A DNA stretch of 64,000 nucleotides from Dactylorhiza incarnata. Taxonomy: Eukaryota > Streptophyta > Magnoliopsida > Asparagales > Orchidaceae. The position numbers and the translations under genes are program-made. Each line of letters starts with the position of its first letter. Within the stretch, counting starts at the first letter, position 1. The stretch is from positions 16,162,001 through 16,226,000 of the forward strand of contig JAWHQI010000019.1 in the NCBI GenBank assembly GCA_033032865.1. The letters run 5' to 3'. The notes beneath the pieces are model-generated. The model was not told where the DNA came from, did no database searches, and saw only the letters and a program-made list of their open reading frames with translations. Shown piece after piece: positions 1 to 11,056 of this stretch.

Positions 1-691
1 TTAAATGAACTATCTAAGTCACAAAAGAAATTTGGCACGAGTTCTGAATTCAGTGCAAATCCAAGTAGGATCTGGGTTAGACAAAAGTAGTACTTAAATT
101 GGGTCCTTGTATCCGTAGGAGAGAATGAAGTGATTATAACCCATGCAAGATATGGAGACATTGATTCATCCCGTTTTGAGCCTAAGTTTGTGATTCGTAA
201 TATTATCGGGATAAATTGTTAAACATCACATGCTAAAACAAATACTGAGTTCTAAAAATAATTGGAAACATAATGGTTACCAAGACTAAATCCTTGGGAC
301 AATAACATCATGTTTGGGAATTTATAGGTTGAACTGGGGTAGTATCATGACAAGTCGGTTGGTGAAAATTCAGGGTGTTTGAATAATTATGATTATTTTT
401 CCATGTCATGACATTGGAAGTACATTGACACCATAAAACTTGAAGTCAAGTGGATATCGAGTTAAGTTCTTGAAGATTGGTAGAATATATATGACCCTTT
501 GGGTATGGCTCTGACGATCTCAAGAATCGAGGCACACATGTTTGATGATACTATAATCACTTCTGGAAAGATTCATGATTTTGAGAATAAATTGTTATTA
601 TCAACATGTATATTTTTTTTACTTGATAAATGTTAAGGGTTAATAAGATCTCCCTTATGGTAAGATCGGCTCATAACAAATCTTAGGTTTG
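1..691. other. Unassigned AT-rich sequence at left edge
   Basis: I see no coding region, LTR end, primer-binding site or repeat here. It abuts an abrupt start of gypsy integrase homology at 692, so the junction is probably a deletion or the edge of another insertion in Gy-1. Some phrases (for example a 'tatgaccctttggg' string near 490) recur near 63208 in the Gy-1 LTR, so it could be diverged gypsy LTR sequence, but this is weak. Confidence 0.3.
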
Positions 692-1440
692 GAGTTTTCC
701 TACAATAATAGCCATCAAGCAAGCATCGTCATGGCTCCTTACGAGGCACTATATGGAAGGAGGTGCAGGATGCTTCTATCTTGGATCCAGGATGAAGATC
801 CGAAGGAACTGGAGGTGTAATATATTGACGATATGGATGCGATGATTTGGCCGATTCGGGATCGCTTGCTCGAGGCACACAGACGGCAGGAAAAGTAATA
901 TTATGCGAGACATCGGATGGTTGAATTCTGGGCAGGAAATAATGTTTTTTTAAAGATCATGCCAATGCATGGCGTATCTCATGTCCGGGGAAGAAAGAAG
1001 CTCAACCCTCGTTATATGGGGCCTTATACTATCCTAGAGTGGATCAGACCCTTAGCTTATCGGTTGGAGCTGCCTCCGGAATTGGAGAATTTGCACTATA
1101 TTTTCCATGTATCCTCCCTGGGAAGAGCATTGCTTCGCCCCGATCAGTACATCGTGACTACATCGTGTCCTGCGGCAACTGACAGATCTGTCCAGTTGGA
1201 GCCTGTGCGGATAGTAGACAATAAAATTTGGAGGTTGCGGTGGAAAAGTGTTCCTTTGGTAAAGGTCTTATGGTCCAATCATGGGAAGTAAGAGTACACT
1301 TGGGATCCTGTAGACCTTATGTAGCAATGTTATCCAGATTTGTTCCTGCATGTTACGAATAATTCGTGTCGAACTTTGCACTTTAAACACCGTAAGCCCA
1401 AACTCAATTTTGGGGATGAAATTATTTATTTATTTATAGG
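692..1440 (+). pseudogene. Gy-1: Ty3/gypsy integrase C-terminal remnant
   Basis: One frame with several in-frame stops (near 817, 897 and 1289) encodes the end of a gypsy Pol. It starts at EFSYNNSHQAS, continues with the hallmark MAPYEALYGRRCR, then RKKLNPRYMGPYTILEW, LAYRLELP and FHVSSL, and ends with a decayed TWDPVDLM/YPDLF. Integrases of this type join element cDNA to chromosomal DNA; this part is the C-terminal DNA-binding and chromodomain-like tail. Protease, reverse transcriptase and the integrase catalytic core are missing to the left of 692. The same tail occurs on the minus strand in Gy-2 (46900-48350), so the two are related lineages. The following 'ggggatgaaatt' and the LTR start at 1444 fit the usual end of gypsy pol. 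Inactive. Confidence 0.85.
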
Positions 1441-1499
1441 ATTTGTAATGTCCCGATTCGCGCTAGGCCCCTTGAGATAGGAAAAATGCCGGCGCAAAA

Positions 1500-1712
1500 A
1501 GAGGTTTGACGAAGCCATCGAGAAGATTCGACAGTCTCGATGGATTCGTTGAGAGGACTTGACGAAGTAATCGAGTGGAAATTGATGGTCCGTCAAGTGG
1601 GTCACGATGGTCTGTCGAGTGGGTCTCGACGATTCATCGAGACCACTAAACGAATCCGTCGAGTGGGTCTCGACGGTCCGTCAAATAGGTCTCGACAATC
1701 CGTCGAGATCAC
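1500..1712 (+). repeat. Gy-1 U3 dyad-word array (CTCGACGG/CCGTCGAG)
   Basis: About eight imperfect copies of a word whose best form is CTCGACGG-T-CCGTCGAG, separated by short 'tgggt' spacers, lie 60-270 nt inside the LTR start. Some CpGs have decayed to TpG/CpA. An overlapping reading frame here is an artefact of the repeat. Confidence 0.8.
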
Positions 1713-2494
1713 GCTGACTTTTTTCCAATTCATTAATGTTTCGGGATGGGTGCCAGCCGGTTAAGAGACTTATGAGTTGTTTAAAGTTTATTTTATGTTT
1801 TATAATCAATGTGGTCCTATAGGATAGCGAAACGTGGATTGATTGTCCAATCCATTGCATGAGAAGTATTTTTCCCATTATTTCTAGTCAAATCAGCCCC
1901 CATTTTTTCTCTCCTTCCTTAAACTTTGAACTCCATTCCGTCATCCAATAGCGGATCACTTGTCATCCTTTTCCCCACACTCAAGCACTGAGACCAGCTA
2001 CCTTCCTAAAGGAGATCAAGCTTGGAAGGAGGATTTTGAGCTTGACCGACTGCAACCATGCTGCTAAGAAGACAAACGAGATCCATGGACGCAAATCAGG
2101 TGACTTCCGCCACCTCTTCCTTAGTGTTAGATCCTTAGATCTACGTTAGGAGATATGTCGGCTCAAAAGAGCTTGACATTTGTGAGTTTAATGGAGCTTT
2201 CGAGGAAGAGACCACGCTAGAACTTCCGTTGTAGGGCGACGTTCACTGAGATAACATCTTCGATCTAATCCTCTCTTCAAAACCAAGTTGTAGGAGTTGA
2301 TTTTGTGAAGAATGATGGTTTAATAAGGGAGTGTTGGAAGAGAGAAGGCGAATTAATTTATTTATGTGTTGGAGGAAGAAGAAGAACAGATGCTATTCAT
2401 CTATCTTAAGATCGGTGCAAATTTTATAATACATAGGCAAAATATGTTTTCTGCCTGTGACCGACTTCAATCCTTTTTTTAGTTATGATTGTGC

Positions 2495-2598
2495 CATATT
2501 CAGACCTCGGGCTCAACATGAAAATTGTAGCCCTCGGAAAGTCCTTTCTGAAATGTGGTTGCACATTTTCTAGGGATCTCTATAGCTCCCTGGGAGTA
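2495..2598 (+). repeat. Conserved gypsy LTR motif, copy 1
   Basis: The phrase 'gggctcaacatgaaaattg' followed by 'tagccctcgg' and 'ggttgcacatt' recurs at 62640-62740 as 'gggctcaacacgaaagttg', 'tagacctt', 'ggttgcacatt'. Such a motif is common in plant gypsy LTRs. Two copies in one LTR imply an internal duplication in Gy-1. Confidence 0.6.
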
Positions 2599-2779
2599 AA
2601 ATCTGTTGGGAAAACCCCTTTTATTTAACTTAACAACTTATCTATAGGTGATTTCACTTCCTAAGAGGATTAAACTCATTATATAGTATGGGTAAATCTG
2701 TCATTAGATGTCTTAGGATGTCACACTCACCTTAGATTGTCAAGGCCAAGTCAAGACAATCACAAAATATATTAAGTTA

Positions 2780-3150
2780 AGACTTGCGTCGAATGAGAGT
2801 CGACGCAACTTTGACTTGATGTCAACGCAACTCTGACTAGAAGTATAAGCAACTTATTTAGCCTTTCGAAGTATAAGTCAAGTAGACGCAACGTCGAAAG
2901 GGACTCAACGCAGAAAGAATAGCTTGTCGAAGCCATCTAAGAAGTCGATGCAACTTCGACTACAATTCAATGCAGAAGTCAAGGCTCAAGTCCAAGTCTT
3001 CAACTCAATGGATTTATCGATAAGGAATCGACATAACATCGACATCTGAGTTCAGTTAGAGCTAAGATGGAGTTCGAAGCTACTCCTATAAGAACTCAGA
3101 GGTGCGTCGTCATGAAGAATGATGAAGTTGACGTAGCATCGAATACAGTC
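2780..3150 (+). repeat. Co-A 5' LTR word array (TCGACGCAACGTCGA type)
   Basis: Repeated variants of TCGACG-CAA-CGTCGA (six-base arms, three-base spacer), such as 'gtcgacgcaac' and 'cgacgcaacgtcgaaa', leading up to and slightly past the TATA box. The same words recur at 54430-54800 in the 3' LTR and at 36020-36262 inside the element. Confidence 0.8.
3087..3092 (+). promoter_or_regulatory. Co-A 5' LTR TATA-like box
   Basis: 'ctcctataagaactcagagg' fits a plant TATA box inside the word array. The same site is at 54731-54736 in the 3' LTR. Inferred start of the R region; not demonstrated. Confidence 0.5.
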
Positions 3151-4027
3151 ATAAGAGGAAGCTTTTTCTAGTGTCCTTTTCAGGCCTTTTTAGAAGGACC
3201 ACAAGGCTAGAGGCAGTTCTCCAACGACTCGTTTATTGTCAAGAATGGAATGGAGCTTTCCAGGACACAGAAAAATCATTCTTGGAAGATATTCAAAATT
3301 GATGGACGGGTCGGGAACAAAAGAAGACAGGAAAATTATGTGTCCAAAAGAATTCCTTATCAGGACAGCACAAAAGAAGAGAGGATTTGAAATCCCAATC
3401 ATACATAATAAGTATACTAAAGGGGAAAAGAAAGACACAACATTTGATTATTATTCTTGTCTGGGATATTATGTGTTCATCTTTTTCCTCCTCAAACCCT
3501 ATGACAAGAACAAGACTTCTTTCAACATAGTGAAAAGATAACAACTGCTTCTTCTTCTTCTTCTTCATCTTACAGCATCTGTTTACAAGAAGTTCTTACA
3601 GAAAAGGATCAAGTCAAATAACCCTTGCAATCAACACAATCATAAGTAAGGCTTCATCATTTCAGATCCTGTCAAAGACAGAATCTACAGAAGTGCCTCT
3701 GAAGAATTCTGAATGACAGAATTCTATTTTCTTCTTCCTCCTTTCTTCTCACTCTTCCTTCAATTGTGAAGTGTTTTATTAATCCCTCTTCCAAAAGATT
3801 CTATGGTTCTAAGAGTCTTCTTATCAAAAGACTCGGTGGTTATAAGAGTCTCCTTATCAAAAGACTCAGTGGTTCTATGAGTATCCTTATCAAAAGACTC
3901 AGGCATAAGTTGTGCAATCCTACTAGGGAGGTAGAAGAGAGGAGTACCCACATTTTGGGGAACCTCTATAAAATTCATGTGTCTTTGTGTGTGATTTTCT
4001 GTGCTATCCATACTGTGCACTTTCAAT

Positions 4028-4039
4028 TAGTATCAGAGG
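4028..4039 (+). promoter_or_regulatory. Co-A primer-binding site
   Basis: 'tagtatcagagg' two bases after the LTR end differs by one base from the plant copia site tggtatcagagg, complementary to the 3' end of initiator tRNA-Met. Confidence 0.8.
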
Positions 4040-4133
4040 TAGGTTGATCATTAAAAGGCTAACACCTTGATCAAAAGATCTCCTACTCTCATTTCTTTAT
4101 TTTAAAATTAATTAAAACAACTTTGTAAAGAAA

Positions 4134-5989
4134 ATGAGTTCTAAGGATTACGCATCAACAAGACCACAGATGTGTAACCTAAATAAGGTTACACACTGGA
4201 AGGCTAGAATAAAGTTGTATATGAACTCTATTGATGAAGACATCTTTGATGTTATACTTTTAGGTCCCCCAGCTCTTGTCAGATAAGATGCCAGTGGATC
4301 TTCAACACTAAAAGCTATCCCATGAAATGAATGGACAAAGGCTGAGAAGAAGTAGAAGGCATGTGATGCAAAGGCTATGAACAGTCTGGTTTCTACAATG
4401 TTAGATGACATTTTGCAGAAAGTAGCTGACTGCCAATCAATAAAAGTGATCTGAGAATCTCTTACCAGAATGGTTGAAGGGAGCTCTGATGAAAGAAAGG
4501 ACAGGAATTCCCTTCTAATATCCCAATATGAGAACTTTCAAAAGAAAGCCAAGGAAACAGTTGCTGAGATGTTTGACAGAATCAACATTATAATAAATGA
4601 GCTGAAAGGTCTAGAAATAGAGTTTTATCTAACATAAATAAATGATAAGGTCCTCATGTGCTTCCCAAGCTCATGAGACTCAAGGATCTGGGCCATTGGA
4701 GAGTCCAGATGCCATAAAGAGATCTCTATTGATGCTTTACTTGGAAAGCTTAAATCATATGAGATGCTACTGGAAAGCAGAGCTGAAATAGAGGCAAAGG
4801 AGACAACTCGAACTCTTATCCAAAGGAGCCTTGCTCTAAAAGCTGCTGAAGGAGAGCCCTCTACTTCTGAAGATGAAATGTTCAGTCTCCTAGGAAGGAG
4901 ATTCAGAATGGGGGTCAAGACTGAAGACTCAAGGAGAAGAGAGAGGAGCTCAAAGCCCAGATATGATAAGACTCCAAAGAAGGAGGTGATTTGTTTCTCC
5001 TGCAACAAGCCAGGGCACATAGCCACCGAGTGCCCACAAGAATAATGGGACATGAGCAGTAACAAGGATGGGAAGAAGAAGAAGTCTTTCAGGATGAAAG
5101 ACAAGAAGAAGGGCAAAGGTTTCATTGTTGAAACCTGGAGTGACTCTGAAGCAGAGTTAAGCTCCTCTTCATCAGAGAGTGATGAAGAAAAAGATGCTAA
5201 AGCAGCCTGCATGATGGCATTGAGGATATCTTCATATGATAAAGAAGAACATGTATCTCTATTTGATAATATTGATTTCAATTCTGATGACTTTAAAATT
5301 TGCTTTAAAGAGTTTTGTAAAGATTTCCTCAAAGTACAAAAAGAAATAAAAACAAATAGGGATGTATTAGAAAGCTTTAAGAAAGATGAATTATATTCAT
5401 TAAAAATGATCTGAAAAATGCAATTCAAGGTAAAGAAACAGAATTAATAGAAATCAGAAATTAAAATCTAAAATTAAAAAAAGAGCAAACAAAGGCAAAA
5501 GCCTTTGAGGACTCTCCCAATGGGAGGAGTCAAAAGCTCAAAAATATTACACAAAATCTCTCCATGAGATTTAAACACCTAGGTCTAGGAGCAGCCCCTT
5601 GCACTAGCACAGAAATCACTAATAGACCAGCCGGGAAAAATCTAGTTAGATTTATTAGACCTAGTGAATATCAATCAAGTGAGAAGAGCGGAGTATTTAA
5701 GGATCAGAATATTAATAATCCAAATAAAATAACAGTGCTTAATAAAGTAAACCTAAACAATGAAAATAAATCTCTAGACAAGAGTAATGTAGAGAAATTA
5801 ACCAACCATAATCAAAAGGTTAAAACCAAAAGTAGAATAATTAAACACTCTGCTGATTTATTATATTTAAATACATTTTATACACATTTGAAGTATCATA
5901 ATAATAAATCAAGGTTTGATAAACTAACTCTCTGCCATCCAAAAGGATTTCATGAAAGACCCTTCTACTCTTTCATAGAACCTTACAAT
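4134..5989 (+). pseudogene. Co-A gag, N-terminal and central part
   Basis: The frame opens at ATG 4134 (MSSKDYASTRPQM) and stays in one frame to 5414, with several stops, then shifts frame for 5564-5989. Seen in order: copia gag N-terminus with WKARIKLYMNSIDEDIF; a UBN2-like region (LLGKLKSYEMLL near 4740); an intact CCHC zinc knuckle CFSCNKPGHIATEC (about 5000-5040); a Ser/Glu/Asp-rich segment; a lysine-rich C-terminal region. Gag is the nucleocapsid protein that packages element RNA. The frame is cut at 5989 by Co-B and resumes at 35743 with GKSKGPKVIWVP before a TGA at 35788. Co-F gag has the same order and the same ending. Inactive because of stops and a frameshift. Confidence 0.85.
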
Positions 5990-6724
5990 TGTTGGATCTT
6001 GAGGCACCCTTAGAGGGGGGGGGGGGTGAATAAGGGTTTTAAAACTTTAAACTTTAATAGAAAACTTTTGATATTTTGGTAGAAGTAAGTTAAATCAAAA
6101 GTAAGGAGATAATGAAATTAGAAATGAAATCAAATTTATTAAACAAGAAAAGACATGATTATCATTTATAAAATTGATTACAAAATCTGATTTCTATAAT
6201 GCTATAAATCGAAGGCGAAATATGAAATATTCTTTTCGTTTTCTATATCGACTCGTATCCCCACGAATCGGTTGGGTTTAGCCGATCTCTCCCCAGATAC
6301 GACCTCAAGCCGCTCTAGCCTTCCTATCCCCAGAAAAGCCCCGAGCACCCCTAGATCTACTCCCTAATCCTAGTCGCCAACACGAGGCGAATTATTCCCT
6401 AAGTCCTACCCAGACCTAGTCGCCAACACGGGGCGAATTTACGAACCGATTACAAAGATAAAAATAAAAGACAAATACAAAAGATAAATATGAAACTCCC
6501 TATGAGGTAATCTGAAGGAGACGCCGAAGAATCGCTGAAGATCGTTGAAGTCCAAGCGTGTGTTCTTCGTGTTGAGTTAGCGTGTTTATCCAAGCCTCCT
6601 TCAATTCCTCCTTTCAAAATTGAGTTGGAGAAGTGTTGGTATGGAAATACGGCCCTCACAAATTTTCTGAAGTGCTGGAATAGGTCTCTCTTCAATCAGT
6701 AGTTGGAGAAGACAAAATCCACCT

Positions 6725-6731
6725 TTTTATA
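6725..6731 (-). promoter_or_regulatory. Co-B LTR-A TATA box
   Basis: Minus-strand CCTATAAAAAGG. The word array lies immediately upstream in element sense (higher plus coordinates). Equivalent boxes are at 13273-13279 (LTR-B) and 28524-28530 (LTR-C). Confidence 0.65.
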
Positions 6732-6744
6732 GGACTGGAAGCTA

Positions 6745-7235
6745 ACGCCGTCGTTAAGAGTTAACGTCGGGCTTTGACTCAGTATAGAAATAACTTGATG
6801 GCTCGGATCTTCAAAACAGGAAGGAGATTCTGCATCTTTGGAAACTTTCATTTTAGGCAACCTTAACGCTGGCGTTGACTCTAACATCGGGCGTTGAGTC
6901 AAATCATTCCAAAAATGCTCCAGCGATCACGACAGCTTCCCTCCATTCATTTTGCATCTTGGCGGGAACAAATGTAAATGCCGACGTTAAGAGTTAACGC
7001 CGGGCGTATAGTCAAATCATTCCTAAATTGCTCCTTCAATCTGGCTGCATTCCTCCTTGCCATAATCGTCGATCGTTAATGCCAGCGTTAAGTCCTAACG
7101 CATGGCGTTAAGCTTCTTTCTCTTTTTATTCAGTCGGCAAGCCATCTAGTATATCGACATCACATCCCGTCAATCGGCAGACCTTCCCATCGATCGCTAA
7201 CACACAACGTTAAGAACTAACGCCTGACATTAGAT
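6745..7235 (-). repeat. Co-B LTR-A dyad-word array (TTAACGCC/GGCGTTAA)
   Basis: Repeated half-sites TTAACGCC and GGCGTTAA, often facing as TTAACGCCGGCGTTAA variants ('ttaacgccgggcgtt', 'ctaacgccggc'), spread over about 490 nt directly upstream of the TATA box. Arrays at 13290-13800 and 28545-28575 plus 35200-35570 are the matching ones in LTR-B and LTR-C. A 'cgatcggcag' repeat lies near 7150-7200. Confidence 0.8.
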
Positions 7236-8469
7236 AACATTCACTACTTCTGCCTATGGATAGTGGCAGACTAGTATTGCAGCAACCTGGTGTCATATAT
7301 GTCCAAACGTGCATGCTAAAAACACAATGGAAAACAAGATCAAATACAAGTAGGATTTGTTATTCTCAAATCAAAGGGATGCGGAAAACCATGTTCCAAT
7401 AATCTCCCCCTTTTGATAATAACAAATCCAATAGAGATAAATCATATTCATATATAAGATATGTGTTCTTAGAAGGATATATGACATAAACCAATCATAG
7501 AGATAATAATAAGAGTTATAGTTCATTGAACATTGTGCCCCGTACTTAAGTGCTCCCCCTTAGTGTATGCACCCATAGACTAGATTCATGCTCCACCTTA
7601 ATCTAGTGAATCCTACTCCTTTAATCATTATGATTTATCATTTTATTCCCCCCTTTTGTTATTAGCAAAAGAGTGTGGAGTGAAACAAAACTAGAATAAA
7701 GAAGACAAAAGTTGGGACATAACTAAGAGAGGATTGAGAGTTTTGTGTAAGCATAAAGTGAGTCATGATCGAGCTAAGGGAGAGAGTAGCACAGCAGAAA
7801 AGATATATGATAAGCGTGAAAGAACAACATTCCATGATTTTACCAAAGGAATTCTACCACTTGCTTTTCAAATTAAATTTTCAGAAGAATATTTGTTGAA
7901 AGAGATGCAATATTGTTTGACAAGCACATGTGAAGAAAGACCTAAGAAGTGAACATGATAAACCATGGTAAACGAAATACATGACCAAAGGAGAAATGCG
8001 GAAAAATAAAAACAAAATAATTATGAGTGGTATTTTTGTTATAGTTTGACAATTTCAACAATATATCAAGATTCTCCACATTTGAGCATTTTAACTTTGA
8101 AGAATTTTCATAACAAATAGGCAAGCATGAATCAACATATTCAGAAAGATAATAACTATAATGTAACCAATTACTATTTTAATTAACGAAAACATTGTAG
8201 AAATCATGCATTGCAATCTAGTGCTTTTACTTAAGGTTGTAGAGAATTATGTAATTTTGCATTAGGATCCAATTCTCATGAGTAGAAGCTTTATGAAAAT
8301 CAATGATGTATGCCTAAAGTGTTTTGATAAAAGTATACAAGTGAAATAATCAAAACACATAACATATGTAATGAAATAGTAACAACAATATTAAGATTGT
8401 AATCTTATAATTACTTTCACACATCACATCAAGAATAAAATTTCAAAGCACAAAACATAAGTACAACTA

Positions 8470-8530
8470 CCAAGCTGCTTCTCCCACACAATGCTCATTA
8501 AGACTTATTAGGGAGCGAAGTATTGCTTGG
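8470..8530 (-). ncRNA. Conserved hairpin, Co-B unit 1 copy a
   Basis: Minus-strand CCAAG...CTTGG outer stem, inner arms CTTC.TCCC with GGGA.GAAG, around a conserved loop containing AATAAGTCTTAATGAGCATT. One of six related copies; see the finding on covariation. Candidate cis-acting RNA structure; function unknown. Confidence 0.6.
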
Positions 8531-8633
8531 GGGATCACATAAGCATTTTATAAAAAATTTATTTTATTGATCCGGTGTACAAATAGAAGTGATAAAAAAG
8601 AGTATGTTTGCACAAGACACTTTATAATTCTTT

Positions 8634-8693
8634 CCAAGGTGCTCAACCTCACAATGCTCATTAAGACTTATCAGGAGGGTGAGTAGTGCTTGG
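8634..8693 (-). ncRNA. Conserved hairpin, Co-B unit 1 copy b
   Basis: Minus-strand outer stem CCAAG/CTTGG with inner arms CTCA.CCTC pairing with GAGG.TGAG and the loop GATAAGTCTTAATGAGCATT. It lies upstream of copy a in element sense. Candidate RNA structure; function unknown. Confidence 0.6.
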
Positions 8694-9344
8694 TGGAGTT
8701 ATCATTGACATATTATTAATTAATATTTTTATTGGGGCCAAAAGTCTCCGAATTCACTTGTTGTTGCAAACATTTATAATTTTGAAATAACACTTCTATG
8801 TGTGCAAGAAATTTATTTTTAAGAGATGGTGTAGGTAATTTGGACATACAACTTAATGTGTTAAAACTATTACACAACAAAATCATGCATGACTAAGATT
8901 ATGAGCACATGTAGATTACCGAAATAGTGAGTGTATGAATCATTGATTAACATAAAGCATTACTCATACTTAGAGGCATGCAAGACAATCATACACAATT
9001 ATCTATAGACTTTTTCATTGCACATAAAAATTAGACATTGAAGACAATCTTTAATTGTATGCCTAAAATTAATTTTGACCATTTGAAAAACAAATGACTA
9101 AGATGTTTGCTCTTGTGAAGTCTTATAGTCAAACCAAAATTTTGTAAATTTTTAAAGCAAAACAAATAACAAAAGCATATTTTTGAGCAGTTTGAATTTT
9201 TTTTAATTTTTTTTAATTTTGGAATAAAATAACCAAATTAATAACAAAATAGTTTCAAATCAGAGAAAATAAACAGAGAAAAATCATTAGAAAAATATCA
9301 GAAATAGTGTAGAGAAAGCAGAATTTCAATCTGGGAAAAAAGGC

Positions 9345-9385
9345 TAATGCCTGGCATTAACTAGTTAACGCCGAGACAGTACGCT
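9345..9385 (-). repeat. Internal copy of the Co-B LTR word, unit 1
   Basis: 'gcctggcattaactagttaa' followed by 'cgccgag' repeats the LTR word TTAACGCC/GGCGTTAA around ACTAGT, more than 1.9 kb inside the element. The match in unit 2 is at 15945-15985. Confidence 0.65.
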
Positions 9386-9710
9386 GTTTTTGAGATTTTT
9401 TGAAAAACTTTTCTTTGGCATAGATAGTATGTATATAGACCTTCGTAGTGTTGAAATTTCAGAGAAGTTGGAAATGATTAGAAGGCTATTTAAGCATGTT
9501 TTAATTGTTCAAAAAATGGTTTCTATATTTTTATTTGGTTTTCATATATTTGTGTTTTACAAGATCATTAAAGCTAAAAAATGATAAGATATGCAAAACC
9601 CAACATAAGCATGTTCGATCAAAAATAAGAATACATGAATAATATAATCATAAAGAGTGCATGCAAAATATACGATATAGGAATGTCCTAGATTATAAAA
9701 TCCTAACTAT

Positions 9711-9936
9711 ATGTCTACACACTAGCCCGGTACTAAGTGACAGATGGGCATGAGGAGCTGCACACATGCCGTAGGATGGGGTGTTAATCCCATATGCACA
9801 CACTAGAGAACGCTCAACCTATCTATCTTTCCCCCCAGTGCCTCGCAAGGCCCCAATGGAACCCTCCCCAGTTAAGGACAAAACATGACTTAGAGGTTAG
9901 GTCTTCTAATGCATACAATCCTACGCCCTCGCTATT
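9711..9936 (-). other. Conserved noncoding block, Co-B unit 1
   Basis: On the minus strand shares long strings with 24127-24345 in Co-C and 16314-16541 in unit 2: for example CCTTGCGAGGCACT, GAGGGTTCCATTGGGGCC, GCATATGGGATTAACACC and GCAGCTCCTCATGCCCAT. Conservation in elements whose surroundings are strongly diverged suggests function at the RNA level. Confidence 0.65.
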
Positions 9937-10789
9937 GTGAGACACATAATGTGGCTGAATGATCATGGACATCCTAAGCATTTTGTCCTATAGAAATAAT
10001 TTAAACTCACATAGTTATTTTATCTTTCAATTTTTCTACTTTAAGATGGATTCATTATGGCATTATTTGATAATTAGCATGAATGATAATATTTATTAGT
10101 TGATAATGCCAATATGATAAGTTCATATTATGCTATAAGAATAGTGTATGTCTTTTAAATTGATTGAAATTCAATTTGTAGACCTAGAATAAAGTGATGA
10201 TTTGATTTGACGTTATTGATATCAAGGTGATTCTAAGGTCTAGATATAGTATGATACATGCAACCACAATACTTAATTTATTCATATAATTATCATGATC
10301 ACCAATCATATGATAGAACCAAAAGAATCTTTTTCATATTACATAATATAATTATGATCATTAATTTTATCACATAGAAATTTTGATACTCATAATTAAT
10401 TATTGTAAGTGAAATATATAAAACAATTCATATTCAACCTTTTCAAAATATTAAAGAGAAAGATTGTAAGGTGAATAATGAATACAATGAGAAATATTTT
10501 TTTTGAAAGGTTTTATAAATTTTCTCTATGGTTTTTGAATATTAAACAAAAACATATATTTATATATATATTTATATAAAATTTTCTTGACTTTTAATTT
10601 TCATTATTTTTTTATATTTTTTTTAGCATAACATGGTATATCTAGCATAGAGATTGATTTCTCTTATAGTAAGTGATGATGATAGAATGAAAAGTGTATG
10701 GTAATAAGGTGGAAGGTTAGGTAAAGATTACAAGCATATGATTTGTTGGAAGGGGACACAGGAGCCTGTGGAAAAAAAATCCGTATACA

Positions 10790-11005
10790 AAACGAAATTG
10801 TCGAAAAAGAAAAACGGTTATAACTTCCAACCAGAGTTGAATTTTTTCCCAATTCTGAGGGTCCAAATGAACTCAAACGAGCAAAGCTAGTTTTCCATTG
10901 CATAGATCTTCTCGTCCTAGTTCTAAAAAGTTATTATGGGCGAAAATCGGACAAGCGGATCACAAGTTATGATCGTTTGAAGTTTGCGGCAAAATCTCGC
11001 ATATT
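10790..11005 (-). other. Conserved noncoding block with TCATAACTT-type motif, unit 1
   Basis: Minus-sense motif with GATCATAACTT-like, GTCCGATTTTCGCCCATAAT and CTATGCAATGG phrases, repeated at 17085-17305 in unit 2. Similar 'ataactt...tccgatt' motifs are common in plant LTR elements. Short reading frames overlapping it are not supported as genes. Confidence 0.5.
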
Positions 11006-11056
11006 TTTGTAAATTTAATTTTGGTTTTGTTTAAAAACTTATGATTTTGCAAATTT

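Larger units (their letters stand above)
1444..2603 (+). repeat. Gy-1 3' LTR, left part
   Basis: Starts TGTAATGTCCCG right after the end of gypsy pol, as the Gy-2 LTR starts TGTAACATCCCA. It is interrupted at 2603/2604 by Co-A; the LTR resumes at 62537 after the second copy of the TSD aaatc. It contains a dyad-word array (1500-1712) and a conserved gypsy LTR motif near 2500-2595. The end of this LTR is not visible in the window. Confidence 0.75.
2604..4025 (+). repeat. Co-A 5' LTR
   Basis: About 1.42 kb, alignable throughout with 54247-55734. It lacks about 170 nt just before its 3' end that the 3' LTR keeps (including the 'attcaccaccacctctagag' segment), a deletion between 'atact' and 'gcactttca'. 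It carries a word array, a TATA box at 3087 and three near-repeats of 'tcttatcaaaagactc' at 3810-3902. Confidence 0.85.
5990..7401 (-). repeat. Co-B LTR-A (3' LTR of unit 1)
   Basis: 1412 bp. Minus-sense start (T)TATTGGAACATGG, end ...GATCCAACA, flanked on the right by a polypurine tract read on the minus strand (plus 'aatctccccctttt'). The G-tract near 6015 is the antisense of the 'TTCACCCCCC' run seen at the U5 end of the copia LTRs here. Confidence 0.88.
7402..11056 (-). other. Co-B unit 1 noncoding interior
   Basis: No coding potential is supported on either strand over about 3.6 kb. In element (minus) sense it runs from the end of gag to the polypurine tract. It is collinear with 13950-17350 in unit 2 and, more distantly, with 20619-24892 in Co-C. 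Conserved islands include a pair of hairpins (8470-8530 and 8634-8693), an internal copy of the LTR word (9345-9385), a 225-nt block (9711-9936) and the block at 10790-11005. Polypurine-like 'gctccccctta' motifs (antisense) cluster at 7560-7660. Confidence 0.75.
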
